Assembly (NCBI RefSeq): GCF_036373705.1
Contig: NC_089857.1
Coordinates: 39,008,784 to 39,072,783, forward strand
Direction of reading: 5' to 3'
Origin: Amia ocellicauda
Lineage: Eukaryota > Chordata > Actinopteri > Amiiformes > Amiidae
DNA length: 64,000 nucleotides
Shown here: piece by piece, positions 1 to 13,800 of the stretch
How positions within the stretch are numbered: position 1 is the stretch's first letter
Layout of the letters: the number at the start of each line of letters is the position of its first letter
Position numbers and translations under genes: made by a program
Notes under the pieces: model-generated
Database searches by the model: none
What the model was told of the DNA's origin: nothing
The model's input: only the letters and a program-made list of their open reading frames with translations

Positions 1-1190
1 TGTAGCTATTTTGCACATAAATACATAATCTTAAAAAAGTGCTGATATTGGCATGCGTAAAGTTGTCCGAAAATATGTAAGTAATAATATGGAATCATCT
101 CTGGCATAACGCCACTGCTTCGACAAAACTCCAGCCCACTGAACCTAAACTGAGGCTCGCGATCGTGTAGCGAAGATGTCTTGCGCGGATCTGCGCAGCT
201 CCACCAATGGGGTCGGTGGAATTATGCAGATCTGCGCAGAACAATAAGTAACAATAAGAGTACTACTTCCGGGATACAAAAGACCCGCTCTGGTCGTTTC
301 AAAATAAAAGCGCCGACACCCTCGCCTATGAGGTACATTTGTGACTCCCCCTAAAAATATGCATTGTGCACCCTTGGAAAGAGGGTAAAATGCAACTTAC
401 AGACGCCTATAGAAAATAATATGGCCCTGGGCGTGCCAGTTCCCCGTCACTGTAAGTGCTGCTGGCTTGTGAACAGGGCAGGGGTGCCAGTGACAATAAC
501 ACGCACAGCCGGCTTGCGTCCCGGAAGCAGAACTCACATTGTGGCCGGCTGCCCTGTTTGCGACAAAGTGATGCCCTTACACATCCCGCTGCATTATTTA
601 GGGCGCATGTAAAGAGAGAGGTCAACACAAACGCGTTCATGGGAAATGCAAGGGACTGGTTGTAATGGAGCTGCTCCCCCCTCCTGCTGTTACCTTTTTA
701 CTACTGTGTTTGTATTGATGAGGCTTTATGTTCATTCTGGACCAAACACATCCGCGCCGCCTCATTTAACCCAGCAGTGCATGCATGATTTATAATAGAA
801 ACGCGTCCTTTCCAGCGGACTGTGCTGCCTGCAATGAGACGTTAACAGGATACACTCTTATAAACGCGCATTTTGTCCAGCAAACAAAACTCGAATAACG
901 GGTTTGGGTCTGCAGGCTGCCGTGCACACAGACGAGTTATCTTAGGCACTAGGCCAAATGCAGGTGCCGCAGCGCGTCCGTACCTGCAGCGCCAGCCCGA
1001 CGCCACTATGCTCGTCCTGCCTGTGTGGCTCTCCGTCGCTTGAGTGAAGTTTCCTGGGAAGGGCCTCTTTCCTAAACGGAGCCTCCTCCGGGCGGGCGGC
1101 AGCCGCGGCCCAAACGAGGCGGTGTTACGTGTGGGGGGAGACAGAAAGGGGGTGAGACCGCGAGTGTGGCAGCCGGGGCAGCTCTGAGAG
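1..1190. promoter_or_regulatory. Upstream region and probable CpG-rich promoter of GRAMD2B
   Basis: I see no convincing gene here. The last ~120 bases before the first ATG (about 1075-1190) are GC- and CpG-rich, with no TATA box at a sensible distance, which fits a housekeeping-type promoter and 5' UTR. A 52-bp dispersed repeat containing CCAATGGGG lies at 185-236. Short open frames at 364-665 have no recognisable protein features. The transcription start was not located. Confidence 0.45.
185..236 (+). repeat. 52-bp CCAAT-containing dispersed repeat, copy 1
   Basis: This stretch matches 29971-30022 with only about three differences over 51 bases. Both copies begin with a GCGGATCTGCGC block, have a central CTCCACCAATGGGGTCGG, and end in GCAGATCTGCG, so the ends are partly inverted copies of each other. 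It could be a small MITE or SINE fragment. Here it sits about 1 kb upstream of GRAMD2B. Confidence 0.7.
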
Positions 1191-4100
1191 ATGGTACTGA
1201 TGACAGAACAGCAGCCCAGCCATCAGACCCCGCTCTCGGCGTCGGTGGAGGACGTGAAGCCGGCCAGGACGCCAAGCAAGAGAGACCCAAAGACGATCGG
1301 GTCCAAGTGAGTCGTGGAAAGTTGTTTATAATGTGCGAGGTGTTCCCGGCTGCAGTTTACGGCCTACTTGTGTGAAAGGGATCCAGTTTATTTCCCCCAA
1401 ACTATCCTTGTTCGTATGTCTCCACACAACTTGTGTAAAATAAGTTTTGTTCCGGAGAGGATGCATCCGATTTCGGGTATCAAACCGATCGGGCAGTGTT
1501 TCAGTATTTACACCAGCATATTGTGTGTGTCTGTGTCTGTATACACACAAACTTGTATTGACTGGTGTTTTTTCTTTGTGAGTAATCATACTGGTTATAA
1601 AGTCGCAAAATAATCCCCTAAGTGTAATAATGTGGAAGTGATTTGTTTCTTGTCAGTTTGTATCCAGATTAACTTTTGTAATGGAGTACATTGTATCAGT
1701 TAAACGTGGCTAGTTTTTCGTGCAGCTAACTTAGCTGAACTAATTATGGATTAGTGTTGTCTTATAAAATAAGATGTTTGAAAGGTACTGATCAAGTATT
1801 AACAACGTAAAACAAAAATCTCAGTATAGTTACGAATACGATAGCGCAGGCGCAAGACGATATTTTTCCGTATTGTGCTTTTCATTTTGATGCTCTGGGC
1901 TCGATATAAACAATGCGTTTTTTCTCTCTCTTAATCGATATCTCCCTTTCGGCTGTATAATCGCATTGGTTCAAAGTTAGGTGCCTAAGAAGTATATGGT
2001 TCAAGTTTCAAGCCACTAGATGTGTCTATTTTTGGTTAAAGTTAACACAGGTCCAGTGAAGTGCTTATGCACATAACATGATAAGTTGTAATATACACTT
2101 GTGTTACTAATGCAGTGTTTTGCATGTTGCCTACTCGTTTGCTGGGGAGTGAATCAGTCAAAATAATTGGATTTATGATCTAATCTAATGAAGAATTCCA
2201 ACATGCAAACAAACCCCAGTGGCAGCCAGACCAACAATGTTTACCCAGACAGGCAAGTAGACAAGCAGGAAGAGTATGGGAACTTTGCAACCAGGGTTAT
2301 TTAAATTGGACTGCATTGCCTGCATAAGTGATCGCACCTGGGTGACCCTTCAATATTATTTAATGTGTTGAGAGCTGGTATGTTTTGTGTCACATTGTAC
2401 TGGTTGTTCTGTATTTGTGTCAACAAGAAGCATGCATTATGCTCTAATTAAGTAGGACAATTTGTATTATTTTAGAAACTCTTAGTTTTGTGAAACATGT
2501 TTTAATCATCCCGAAGTCTGTGATTTGAATGTACAGAATTAGATTGTATTTTAAGTGCCTATTGAGTGTGCAAGTTAAATTATCTTCAAGTAGTTTCTCT
2601 AGGGAGCTGAAGGTTTGTCACAGCAGTTCACAGCAGTTTGTTACAAAGGACATTGAAATCACCTCCTGTGGATGTAATTGATTGTGGAGGAGATGGGTAA
2701 GAGACAGGACATGGTTAACTTTAATTGTATTACAGCTAGCCTATATTTTGTTTTGCATGCAAATATGCTGTTTGAGGTTTACCAGCAATGTCAGAGTCTC
2801 GTGTTGCCCATGAAGAACAGGGTGTACTTAGATTGGTCTTCAGTATAGCATAATGTGATGTCCCTTGCACCAGATTATGCTGTAAAGAGAAATCTCAAGG
2901 CTTCAGTCCTTGTAGGCTTGATATTTGTTGTATGTACTGCAGTAAATTACACAGAAGTAACTGGAATGTTTTCTGATTGTGAAGGTCGTAAGATGGAAAC
3001 AATTGTAAGCAAACACTGCAAATTACAGTGTCTGCATTCACCTTCAGGTACTCAGCAGTTGTATTTAGCACTGGAATGTTTTCTCGGTTGTCATAAAGAT
3101 TGCAAGATGTGCCGTTAGTGAGAACTTCCATTGAGATGAGGGTGCGACTCAACACCATGTAACTACTTTCTAACCCTGTGGATTGCAATAATACTTTAGA
3201 ATGTGATTGTAGGTCTAGTTCACATAGAATTAGAAGGCAACAGTTTTAATTGCTGAATAAGGTTAAGCATACCTGCAGTCTTTTTGCTGATTGTAAATGT
3301 ATCTGTACATTTTATTCATACAACATGTTTATGTTGTTTTGTCTTGTTACACACAGCAAGATTTAAAAAGCAAACATTGTATTCTGGTACTTAAATAAAT
3401 TATTCCACTCACACTTTTATTCTGAAAAGGGTTAAAATAATGAAAATAAAACATGTCACGGTTCTTGTGTACATTCTCTGAACACTAACTAGTATAGTAC
3501 TTTTTTCTGTAGTTCAGTGATATTCACTCCTGGTCCTAAAGAAACAGTTCTGCAGGTTTTAAAGTTAACTTCAATGGTAACTAAAACCCTCAGTGGTCAA
3601 AGGCATGTATAAGATGGCAATTAAGGCTGGTTAAATTAATAATTAATAAAATAAAATTAATTAAAAAAAGATGACCGTTGCAATGAAAACCTGGAGATAG
3701 TCCTGTTCCCCATGAGCATGAATGAATATTGCTGCTGTAGTTGCTCACTTTCCTTAACTTAAAAATCTGTACATATACAAGGTTGCGTAAAAACAAACTA
3801 GTAAAATCCAATATTTGCCGCCATACATTATTTTACTAGATTATCTTAATAACTTCCACTTTTCATACTTCGAGAGCTGATGATTCAGTCTGTTAACACT
3901 TGTTACGTGATGTTTACACTCCAGTATAAAATGTGCTGTCCTCATTGTTCTCACTTCAACCATTCCCATTCTGTTAATTGAATTAAGTTGTGATATGATT
4001 AGTCTTGATATCCTTTCTCCATTTAATCAGGTATTGCCCCCTATTAGAAGGTGTTTTGTCCTGTTAGTGTTGTAGAGAGAGTCAGCTAGAGCAGTAGGTT

Positions 4101-4806
4101 TCTCTTGAGACAGTCTGGTGACCCTGGTGTGTGCTCAGATTTTAGAGCACAAAAGCAGTGTTGCTTTGGTAAATGCAGTGTAAGCCTCTGTGATTTGCCT
4201 ATGACTGGTAAACAGTCTCCAGAAGCCGGTGTTTGCAGATGTGGGGGAACTTGTATTGATTTTTAAAGTGGTCGTAGTGATTTGCCCCAATGCTGCTGAA
4301 GTGCGAGAAGCGTGTGACGGGTGCAGAAGGAGCTCTCCGGGTTAAAAATTCACCCGCAAGGCAAGTTATCAACCCGGACTCTGGACTTTGGAAAATGCTT
4401 GAGAACTATTTCACACACTGGCAAGGCTTGTATGTTTCAGACACAAGGGCATTTTTTTATATATAAAAAGATTCAATAAAGCTATTATAAATAACCATGT
4501 CTGATTTAGCATTTAAATTTAAATGTTATTTATACAATTTACTTGCTTCCAATCTACCATTTCACGTTTTTCGGAAAATTACTGCATTTAATTGGTTTAT
4601 CATGTATCTTCATACTCGTTTTCTTGGAAAGAGATGTCCACACAGAAATATTTTATTATTTAAAGTCTCCATTTGACACCTTGATTTATTTAAGTATTAA
4701 ACTACAATGGCCAAATTTACAACTTCCACCAACCTAGCAATAAGACTGCAGAAAACTTTTCTAAACTATTTGCTGTGTGACCTACAAAGGTTACAGGAAA
4801 CTTGGA

Positions 4807-4874
<68 letters not shown>

Positions 4875-7800
4875 TATTGAACTCAAATTCCCATTATTCT
4901 TTTCATTGTGGATTTGGCCCTTATTCAAATGGTGGACAAAATTAATTTTATTCCATTCTGAAAATGTAACATTGTTATTGTGAGGAAACGTATGTTGTTC
5001 ATAGTCCATTGAGAATGTGTGCCTTAATAGATTGTGAAAGCTACTGTTATATTCCAGTTCAGGATGAAGCCTAAATACAATTACCATGATAACTGAATTT
5101 GTTATTCAGTGTGCTTTAAGGCTTGCACATAAAATATATGCACAATAAGCATGAACCGTTCCTCTCTGTAGTAAGTACGTTACTAACTTGTAATCAATTG
5201 GTTCAGTACTTTACTGTAGAGTACAGTAGGTTATTTGGTTGTTTTTGTTTTGCCTTACAAAAGGGAAATCAACTTCACGTTACTAAGAAGTTGCTTCATT
5301 GAATTGGGTTTATTGGAATTGACCAGCTGCAATTCCCATTGAATGAGAACCAGAAACTGCCCAGGTGGTACAAAACAGATACGGGTGCCCTGAGGCAACT
5401 GACATTTAAGTCTCAATTTTGAGGTTGACCAGTTGACAGTCATTATTAAATTTCTTGGCAGGCACCTTGATCCAGGGTGAATTACAGTTGTTACAATTGC
5501 ACATTATTTTTACATACAATTACCCCTTTTATGCATCTGAGATTTTACTGGAGCAGTCTTGGTAAAGTCCCCCACCAGGGATTGAACCCATGACCCTCCA
5601 CTCAGAAGTCCAGATCCCTAACCTACTATTCCACACTGCTGCCCATAGTCATGTGATCACGACCAGCTCAAGGACAGTAAGTGACCAATAATGTTTTATG
5701 CAGATTACAGAGTACAAGGTAATTTCTCAGGCTGACCTTGAACTTTGTTATGAATTTGAACCTGCTTTATGAGTGCATACCGTGGTAGTGTTTGCTACAG
5801 TGTGATGTGTGGATTTGGTCTTCCTTGAAAATAATTGTATTAATGTATTAATTACAATCATTATCTTGCCCTAGCCAATTCGTTTTTGTTACTATACCTG
5901 CCACTCACTGGTTTATAATGATCTGATCTCTTACTGTAGGTGTGTTCCTCTATGCCTGCTCCACCTGCCTTTTGAAAATGGAGGAAAGGGGAGATGTGTG
6001 TTTTATTCCCAGGCTTGATGGTTACACTTTCATTATTGCACAACCTACGATGGGTTTTGGCTGACATTCCCTTTGTGTGCTGTATAGTGAAGGCTCACCT
6101 GTTACTTTCCTGTCACTTTACTAAACTGTTTTGGAACATCTTTCAGTGCTAGTTATGAAATAACATACACTGGATTCCTTTATATAACCTGTTGTACTAT
6201 TAGAAAATAAAAAATAAAAACCCTGCTTGCTAATTTTCTAGTTCTCCTAGCCAAGGGTTATATTCTAAAGTTAAGCCTGCGTTTGTGCTATTTCTCCAAA
6301 TATATTGAAGCACACGCTAAACCCCTGAAATATTTTACAGCACCATATGTAGCATATTTATAAGATCAATTAATGTATTTAAATATGAATGGCGATTGAC
6401 GTGAAAATACTGGGTAATTAATATGTAAGAGATGATCCTAGCCTCATTTTTTGTGTGTTGTGTTTCGCTCTGGAATCCCAAAATGCACAAAGTCCTGTCT
6501 ATCATGCTAATCAAAGGATGTGATACAAATGTAATGGTAATATTGCTGTAGTTTTGGGTTTCCTCTTCCATTGTTTGAATGAGTATTATTGATGATGCAC
6601 AAAACAAAAAGGCTCACTCATCTTGGCTATTTTATTTTAAGCAAAGCTGTTTGTGCCATTGCATTGCATAGAAAAAAATATACACTGACAACTAAGTGTC
6701 CTATACTATATGTATTTATGCCTTTTCACCTTTCATTGGTAAAGAAGAACTGTTTGCCAAAGGTGTGATGCTTTTGTTTTGCATCTGACAACATTGCTGA
6801 TGGCCATTTCTGTTCACAGCTGCGAAGTTGAGAATGGGAGCGAGGAGAAACAAAAGAGAGCTGCAAAGCCCAGCGCCGATCAACCACAGCCATCGGAGAT
6901 TGACACCGAGCCCTCCGAGAGCCGAAAAAAGCCGCCTCTTGTAAGGTGAGGAAATGTCATCGCCCAGTTGTAATTCAATGCAAGTCAGCTGAGAATCCAA
7001 ATGATTTATAAGCCTGTGCACATTGGGCTGCATCGAGACTCCTGGATTATCAGAGGTTTAGGGTTTTCTGTCAGTGGCCTGTATTACTGTGCAAGAACAT
7101 TGTGACATGTAGGTTTTATTCTCAGGCCTTTTTGGTAGTTTTAAATAGAAACTATCAAAAGGTGCTGGTAACTTTTTCTTCTGTTGAATGCAGAACATCT
7201 TATAAATGGATAACTAAAGATTTGCAAATAAATGCACAATTTTGTACACTATTGTGTGTGTGTGCAATAACAAGATTTTCCAGTGCTACAAAAACAGCTG
7301 CATTTATGTAGATACTTACATAATAGTGATGGGGGATGTCTGTTAAGCTTGAGATTCAACAAGAAATGCAATTTGAATGCAACCCTCATCCACACAGTGG
7401 AACCAAGTCCCTAAAAAAAAACAAGTATTGAATTAGAAATACATTGCACAACTTTCTATTTAAAGGAATTACACCTGAATTCAGTGTTTTCCTGTAAAAG
7501 AACCTGTTTCAAACTTGCTTCAGTCATGCTTGACATATGGAATTTCATAGCTTTTTAAAATATTTGTTTAGGTCAAAAACCTTTGAACAGTCCTCCCTGC
7601 AATCTCCAAGTGACTTTGAAACCAAACTTGAAAGGAAAAAGTCTCACCCCAGCCAGGTTAGTGTCTAAAGTAGTGGTGCCCAAACACGGTCCTGGAGAGC
7701 CCCTATCCAGTAAGTTTTGTCAGTCACCCTGAATCGCCGATTTCAACAGATTGTGATCATGTGGAAGGTCCTGAGCAATTAACTTGTTAAATTAAGGAAA

Positions 7801-10800
7801 CTCCGTTCATTGAGGGCTAAAAGGGTAGTTCATTTTCTTTTTACCAAATATCTACATTACTTTATTTCTCAAATCACCTGCTTAATTGATCACATTGAAA
7901 TGGTTCCAGGTGTTAACAAATTAATGATTAAAGGTTACCTATAAAACCTGTTGGATAGGGGCCCTCAAGGATTGGGTTTGGGCAGCACTGGTTTAAAGCC
8001 TTCTGATCCTTCTACTTCTGATTCCGTCATTTAAAAGTATGTTTAATTAATGGACATGATTTAAATAAAGCACAAGGTTGGAAATATTATACATTTAATC
8101 AATAGGTCATATCTCTGTTAATGATGTGACACAGTAGATTAGTGCATTGGCCTTTTCGGTAATTTCCTGTTTACTATATATTAAACTACCTTCTTTCTTT
8201 TCAGTTTTCCAAAACAAATGCACAGTATCACAAAATATTCAAAGAAATAAGTAAAGAGGAGCTACTCAGACAAAGTAAGTAGAATGCAACTTTCTTCGCC
8301 TTTTCATCAGTTTCTCTCTGATGTGGCTGATGTGTGAAAACCTTTAAACAAGGGGCCTATTCCCTTCCGGTTCAGTTTACTAATGCGATCCCCATCAGCG
8401 TCTACCTAGGGAGTGTTGATGAGAGTTGACCAATCAAAATGTATAACTGATAAGAGCCTCTGCTTGGAGGACAGGAGTTATATAGTCCAGGCATCGACGG
8501 TCGGTTCTGAGCTACACCACAGCCGACGGTAACCTTGCTTTCCCGAGAGGTGTAATGAAATGGGCTGAGCACTGCAGGATCCAGCAGTCCCCCATCGTCC
8601 ACTTTCCTCAGCCTGCCACACAACCAGTGATCATTTTGCTCACTGTGATTTTTGTTTGCAGGGTTGCTTCACTGTCCTGTGTATATGCTTGGTTTCACAA
8701 TGTGGGTGTGTGACATTCCACTTGAACTGAGTTGAGACCGTGGGTGCGGAGGCTTGAGACTGACATTTTCAGATTTTTTCATGCATGTTTTCCTATTCTT
8801 TTTTTACACCCTGAATAATGTCTTGTTTTCCTTCAGGTTATACTTGTGCCTTGCAAAAAGATATCCTCTATCAGGGAAAACTGTTTGTCTCGGAAAACTG
8901 GATCTGTTTCCATTCCAAAGTCTTTGGAAAAGATACAAAGGTGAGAATACAAGCTCGTTTAGCATATGCTGACTTTTAAATGTGTAATGTGATTTTAATT
9001 TGTAGTTATCTTTAGTCTTGCAAAATGTGCATCATTTTGTAAATTCTCACAGTCTATTTCATTTTAAAGTAGCTTAATTTAAAATATATTTATCTTTTTT
9101 GCTAGATTGCTATTCCAGTAACATCTGTGACCCTGATTAAAAAAACAAAAACTGCCATTTTAGTGCCAAATGCACTTGTTATCGCAACCACGACTGACCG
9201 GGTAAGTGGAAAATCACTTTTTGCTCTCTGTTTTTAAATTGCCATTTTTTAAATACGTCTTGCTGTGGATATTTAATGTTTGTATTTATTTTACAGCACC
9301 TATTTGTGTCCTTTCTCTCAAGAGATACTACCTACAAATTCTTAAAATCCATCTGCTTTCATCTCGATGTAAGTAAGGACTGAGCTAGTACTACTTGTTG
9401 TTCTTCTAAGTTATTAAATCGCTGTTTTGTTGAGAATAATAGGTCTGAGGTAACATAATTATATAATTGCATGTCTGTGCCTTCCTAGAAACGTAAACTG
9501 GATGCACAGGTTATCAGTGTTTAGACTGTACACTTCTGTGTTGGCAATGGGGTTATCGTGGGGAATTGATTATAAGGTTCTTGTTTTTATTTTGGTGGTC
9601 ATCTTAAATGGGCAAGTGATCTTTTTATAAAAATAATAATTTACCGCTAGTTAATTCATATTGCACTAAATATAATTTGTGTGTTTTATGGCAAGTTGAT
9701 TGTCTTTTACCTTTTAAAAATACAACCCCAATTCCGAAAAAGTTGGGACTGTTTGTTTTTTTGCATTTTCCATACTAAGAAGAGTCATTTGAAAATTCAA
9801 TTCACCCTGTACTATATTGAAACCGCATTATTAACACATTATTTTATGTTTTACTTTGTGAATTTAATTTATTTTTGAAAATATACAATCATTTAAAATC
9901 TGATGACTGCAACACACTCCAAAAAAGTTGGGACAGTCGACTGATTACCACTGTGTAACATCACCTTTTCTTTTAATAACACTTATTCAGCGTTTGGGCA
10001 CTGAGGACACCAGTTGGTTAAGTTTAACAAGCAGAATTTTCCCCCATTCATCCATTACGCATTTCTTCAGCTGCACAACTGTACGGGGCCTTCATTGCCT
10101 TATTTTGCGCTTCATAATGCACCACACATTCTCAATGGGAGACAGGTCAGGACTGCAGGCAGGCCATGCTAGCACCCGCACTCTCTGCCTATGCAACCAT
10201 ATGCTTGTAATCCGGGCAGAATGTGGTTTGGTGTTGTCCTGCTGGAAAATGCAGGGATGTCGCTGGAAAAGACGACATCTGGATGGCAGCATATGTTGCT
10301 CCAAAATGTGTACATGTATTTCTGGATTAATGGTGCCCTCACTAGTTACCCATGCCATGGGCACTGACACACCCCCATACCATGACAGACGCTGGCTTTT
10401 AGACCTGACACCGATAACAGCTTGGATGGTCCTTTTCCTCTATGGCCTGGAGAACACAATGGCTGTTTTGTCCAAAAACTATTTGAAATGTTGAATCGTC
10501 AGACCACAAGACACGATTCTACTGTGCTACTGTCCATCTCAGATGACCGAGCCCAGAGAAGTGGGTGGCGCTTCTGGACAGTGTTGATGTGGCTTCTGCT
10601 TTGCATAGTAAAGCCTTAACTTGCATCTGTGGTTGCAGTGGCGAATGGTGTTGCCTGATGAAGGTTTACCAAAGTATTCACCAACCAATGTCAGGATATC
10701 CATTACAGACTCGTGACGGTCTTTAAGACGGTGACGTCTGAGGGATCGGAGATCACGCACATTCAGAAGTGGTTTTCGGCCTTGCCCTTTACGCACCAAG

Positions 10801-13800
10801 ATTTGACTGGATTCCTTGAATCTTCTAATTATATTGTGCACTGTAGAAGGTGAAATGCCCAAACTCCTACCGATTTGTCTTTGGAGAATGTTGTTCTCAA
10901 AGTGTTGGATTATTCGCTGACGCATCTGTTGGAAGATTGGCGAGCCTTGACCCATCCTTGCTCTTGAAGGACTAGGCCTTTTTTGGAGGCTCCTTATGAT
11001 TACACGATTACCTCACCTGTTTCACATCGCCTTCTTATTTCAGCTTGTCACATCGCTATTAGTCATAAATTGCCCCTGTCCCAACTTTTTTGGAACGTGA
11101 TGCATGCATCAATTTCAAAAGAAACGTTTACCTTCAAAAAACAATGCAGTTGATTAGGTAAAACATCAAATACCTTGTCTTTATACATTTTGTTTAAATA
11201 TAAGTCAAAGTAAATTTACAAATCACTCCTCTTTGTTTTTATTAGCATTTTCCATACTGTCCCAACTTTTTCGGAATTGGGGTTATATATTTTCTTCCTA
11301 TGTGAGAATAAATACTTTATTAATGCAATCATGAAAGCACACCATTAATTTCAAGGACATATTTCAGGGAAAAAGTGCTGGAAACAGTCCCATCCCCTCT
11401 TCCACAGAGAACAGTTTCAGGGCTGAGCGCCCCTCATCTTTGCCTCTGGTTAGTAGATCTTCTCTTCCTTTCTCGTAGCAAAGTGAAAACAGGCAGTAGC
11501 TGCGGGGCATCTGCAGTACTTGTTAACTGATGAAAGACTTAGCGCTTGAGTCAACTGCTTGTAGTGACAGAATGAAACTACTTGACTAACCATTTAATTG
11601 GGAGGTGTACATCCAAAGAACCTGTCAAACCAGTCATTTCCATCAAGTACACCTGAGAGACTGGCAAAGTTGTTATTCACAAAAAGTTTGATGGTTTATT
11701 CAATTATATTTATTTTCTGACTTGTTGGCTTTTAGCGTGCCTCAGACTTGTGTAGCTATAGCTATAGGAGGATGGTTCGACTGACAGATGTTTGTGTCCA
11801 GTGCATCTTCCACAGACAATGAAATGTATTGCTCTGCCCCTTCAGGATTTTTCAGGAGAGTTTTCAGACTTGGATGGGGCAGTGAGGCAGAGGAGGCAGG
11901 ATATGGCGGAGAGCACAAGTTCAGGTTCCCAGACACCAGAGTTTGAACCCATCACAGGTATACGCCTTCTCAAATGCTCAGTGGTCACACACCCCTTTAT
12001 GTTGGAGATGCTGTCTGATGTCTTTTAATTCACAGCATAAGTAAAATTTGCACTGAATCTGCCCAATCTGTGGCAGGAATAATTACCACTTGAACAGCTA
12101 TTATTTATTTGAATTAGTCTGTATTCTATCTTGTTGGATGAATTAAAGCAGTGTTCGTTGTCTTTGTGTTTTTTAAATCAAGAATTCCCAGGCATTTCTC
12201 CGAATTTCCTCAATGTGGTGAAGAACGGGGAGATTCCAGTCCATGCCGACATTCACATCAAGCAAAACCCAGAAGTGAAGCTAAGTCCACACAGGAATGG
12301 TACGATTTAGTGCATAAGCTTCAGAGAACATGTGGTACAGGAGCTCAAACCGTTTCTATTCCTACCAACCTGTTGTGTTTTTATTTGCTGCAGGTCCTTC
12401 CAGGTTGGTGGGGGTTGTCCATAAAGTGAAGTCGTTGCAGCCGATGTCTTTAAATACCCTCCTGCTGGTCTACTTCTTTCTGTAAGTTCGTTATTACTTA
12501 TAAAACTACCATACTTTTTTTATGAGAAGGGGGGAAGATGTATAATTTCAGCAACATTATCTTTATTATGTTGAAGATCGCAAAGTTTTCAAAAATACTA
12601 CATTTACAATAATGTTTTACATCAGACTAGTTTTAGGTGGCTTATATTTGTACTTTTTCCTTTCTCCAGAGTGTGCATTCTGGTTATCTCTTCATGTTAT
12701 ATGGCTTTCAAAATCATGGCTTTGGAACAGCGCCTGACCTCGCTGGGCTCCATGGCAGAGTACCAGCACACTGAGTAAGCATCTTTAACCAAACAAACCT
12801 ACACAGACCAGTTTTTATTTACATTGATCATGTAAACGACTGTTTTGTAAAAAGCCTAGAACTGTGAAAGTAGTTTTCTTATCAGTATAATAAAAATAGT
12901 GGGCCTTTTTTGGAGTGTCTGAGCTTTTATAGCTGTAATTTGCTGCAGTATTCCGTGTGTAAGTCCTTGTACAATTGAATCCATGGGGATTTAAAACTAC
13001 ATGTTGGGATCTAGGCTGTGATTAGAATAATTCCAACTAATACATCTTTAAAGAAATTAAAATGACTAAACATCAGGTTTAAAGGTTAGTGGAGATTGTT
13101 GTGGCAGTAAGTGGTTCTGCTTTTGTACTTCAGACAGAGGGAATTACTTTGAATTATCCAGACGTGAACTGCTTTTGCAGACCTGGCATAGCACTATACT
13201 TTTATAACTACCTTATCTGAAACTTCTAGATAGTGGTGTAGTTTCAGAATTTAAAAAAACAATGTAATAGAGCCTTGAAATACAACTTCAGTATTTTGCT
13301 ACTGTTAAGTGGTTTTTGTTTTTTCTTTTATAGTAGCACTAGTGCAGCTCAATTACAAACGCCCAACATTGAAAATGGCACATCTTATGGTGAATAAATT
13401 CAGTAAAGCAGCAATATTATTTTAAGACTATGCCTATCTACCTAACCTGGGCTATTTTACTGTACATTTTAATAGTATTGGTGGACTTCTGTTACAGAAA
13501 TGTGGTGCCACGAAGTTCAAGAGTTCAGATGGACATTGGTGCAGAAATTTATGGGGAGTTATCGTCAAACCTGTTGAAGCTAGAGAAGGTGAGTGTACCA
13601 TAAATCTCTCAGATTATTTTGTTGCTTGATGCATTGGAAAATATTGCTTTAAGGACGCAATAAGCCTGAATCTAATCGGGCAGGTGTACTGGAGCTAACT
13701 ATGGGAGTGCTGAAACACGCAATCACATTTTCCCAAGCATTTGTCATTACTGAGCTACATAACAAGTGTTGAGCTATATACATGCATGTTTGGTTATTAT

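Noticed and set aside
364-665. Open frames of 69-82 codons near the left edge
   Set aside because: They overlap on both strands, lack any domain, and have no splice or promoter context.
4777-5087. Leu-rich (+) and Asn-rich (-) open frames
   Set aside because: They are produced by the (ATT)n microsatellite and are not genes.
9928-10619. Long plus-strand open frames across the Tc1 element
   Set aside because: They are antisense to the transposase; the minus strand carries the recognisable domains.
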